Source of the DNA: Filomicrobium sp.
Lineage (GTDB): Bacteria > Pseudomonadota > Alphaproteobacteria > Rhizobiales > Hyphomicrobiaceae
Reading direction: 5' to 3'
NCBI GenBank assembly: GCA_021775655.1
Contig: JAJFHK010000113.1
Coordinates: forward strand, 1-7,095
DNA length: 7,095 nucleotides
Shown in pieces: positions 6,608 through 7,095 of this stretch. How positions within the stretch are numbered: the first letter of the stretch is position 1; each line of letters opens with the position of its first letter. The position numbers were made by a program, and so were the translations under genes. The notes beneath the pieces are model-generated. The model saw only the letters and a list, made by a program, of their open reading frames with translations, had not been told where the DNA came from and did not search any database.

Positions 6608-6618
6608 TCTTCCGGCAT
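6562..6618 (-). CDS. Candidate 18-residue leader ORF before the binding-protein gene
   Basis: An ATG at 6618-6616 has GAGG (6631-6628) 9 bases upstream, a better ribosome site than either start of the binding protein. The frame encodes MPEECENQSMIKPLSRTR and ends at TGA 6564-6562, which overlaps the binding-protein Met15 codon as ATGA. This could couple translation to Met15 or act as a control leader. It could also be chance, since the same region would code for the first 14 residues if Met1 is used. Confidence 0.25.
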   Translation of the reverse strand: MPEECENQSMIKPLSRTR

Positions 6619-6674
6619 GACGATCGGCCTCGCAGGAGCCCGGCTAAGTTTCGGTCGTTTGGCCGGTGGCTGCC

Positions 6675-7095
6675 TCACTCGAGGTCCGAAGCATTTTGCG
6701 ACGCTCTGAGCCGGTCGGCCAAGATGGCGGCTTGGGTCCTGTTTGACGTCCCGAGGCACTTCAGAATTGCTGCAACATGCAGCTTGACAGTGCCCTCCGC
6801 CATTCCGAGTGACCGCGCGATGAGCTTGTTCGACCGGCCTGTAACGATCTCGGCCAACACTTCCCGCTGCCTACTGGTGAGCTGCGCAAGAGGGCTGTCA
6901 GCATCGTTGTTCTTTACAGCCGGTGCCATCGGGGTGCCGGCTGCAGGTTTCAAGCCGCGCGGTTGAACACAGACGCCACCATTGAGGATCAGCCTGATGG
7001 CACTCAGCATTTCGTCTTTCTTCATCGATTTTGGAATGTAACCGAAAGAGCCGGCATTCATCGCGCGCTCGGCGTCCTCGCGGGAGTCGGAGCCG
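6675..7095 (-). CDS. NarL/FixJ-type LuxR response regulator, N-terminus beyond the right edge
   Basis: The visible part is the last 139 complete codons; the frame stays open to the edge of the window. The first residues are the end of a receiver domain: Ser-Asp-Ser-Arg-Glu-Asp-Ala, then Ala-Gly-Ser-Phe-Gly-Tyr-Ile-Pro-Lys-Ser, whose Lys is the conserved receiver lysine. After a linker comes a LuxR-type helix-turn-helix with Leu-Thr-Ser-Arg-Gln-Arg-Glu-Val-Leu and Ala-Glu-Gly-Thr-Val-Lys-Leu-His-Val, the usual DNA-recognition pattern. The phosphoacceptor Asp lies outside the window. It ends 67 bases before the first possible start of the binding-protein gene on the same strand, with no strong terminator between them. 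It is the likely output regulator of the downstream kinase, acting on promoters of the cluster or on genes to the right that are not visible. Confidence 0.93.
   Translation of the reverse strand, partial: GSDSREDAERAMNAGSFGYIPKSMKKDEMLSAIRLILNGGVCVQPRGLKPAAGTPMAPAVKNNDADSPLAQLTSRQREVLAEIVTGRSNKLIARSLGMAEGTVKLHVAAILKCLGTSNRTQAAILADRLRASQNASDLE

Noticed and set aside
6608..6674. Imperfect hairpin between the LuxR regulator and the binding-protein gene as a terminator
   Set aside because: The stem is bulged and no T tract follows on the minus strand, so it gives no reason to split the operon.

Overview
The window reads as chromosomal DNA of an alphaproteobacterium. The strongest evidence is a PhyR-type protein (a sigma-like domain fused to a receiver), an architecture characteristic of the alphaproteobacterial general stress response. 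Genus cannot be fixed from the sequence. No rRNA, tRNA, CRISPR array, insertion sequence or prophage gene was recognised.

Left part, plus strand (1-2171): a 63-residue single-pass membrane protein of unknown function (12-203) at the left edge; a PilZ-domain protein (301-1161) with intact c-di-GMP-binding motifs behind a long uncharacterised N-terminal region; and a PhyR-like regulator (1362-2171) with no nepR or ecfG beside it. A short hairpin with a T tract at the phyR stop codon probably ends this transcription unit and separates it from the opposing genes.

Right part, minus strand (7095 down to 2236): in order of transcription, a NarL/FixJ-type LuxR response regulator (cut by the right edge), a PhnD-family periplasmic binding protein (6607-5591), a hybrid histidine kinase with two membrane segments (5582-3240), and, after a 250-base gap, a TauE/SafE-family permease (2988-2236). 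The binding-protein stop and the kinase start are 8 bases apart. No ABC permease or ATPase gene is present.

Inferred working model: the binding protein is a dedicated ligand receptor for the kinase, as AioX is for AioS and TorT for TorS, and the kinase signals to its own receiver and to the LuxR regulator. The TauE/SafE permease exports or imports a small, probably sulfur-containing or other organic anion and could be a target of the circuit. The gap before it contains a perfect 13-bp palindrome abutting a TATGAT hexamer, a candidate regulated promoter. The ligand cannot be read from the sequence, but two features bear on it: the mature binding protein has no cysteine, and glutamine replaces the histidine found at the ligand site of PhnD.

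The most interesting items are the three-part sensor cluster with an unknown ligand, the orphan PhyR, and the leader-ORF arrangement before the binding-protein gene.
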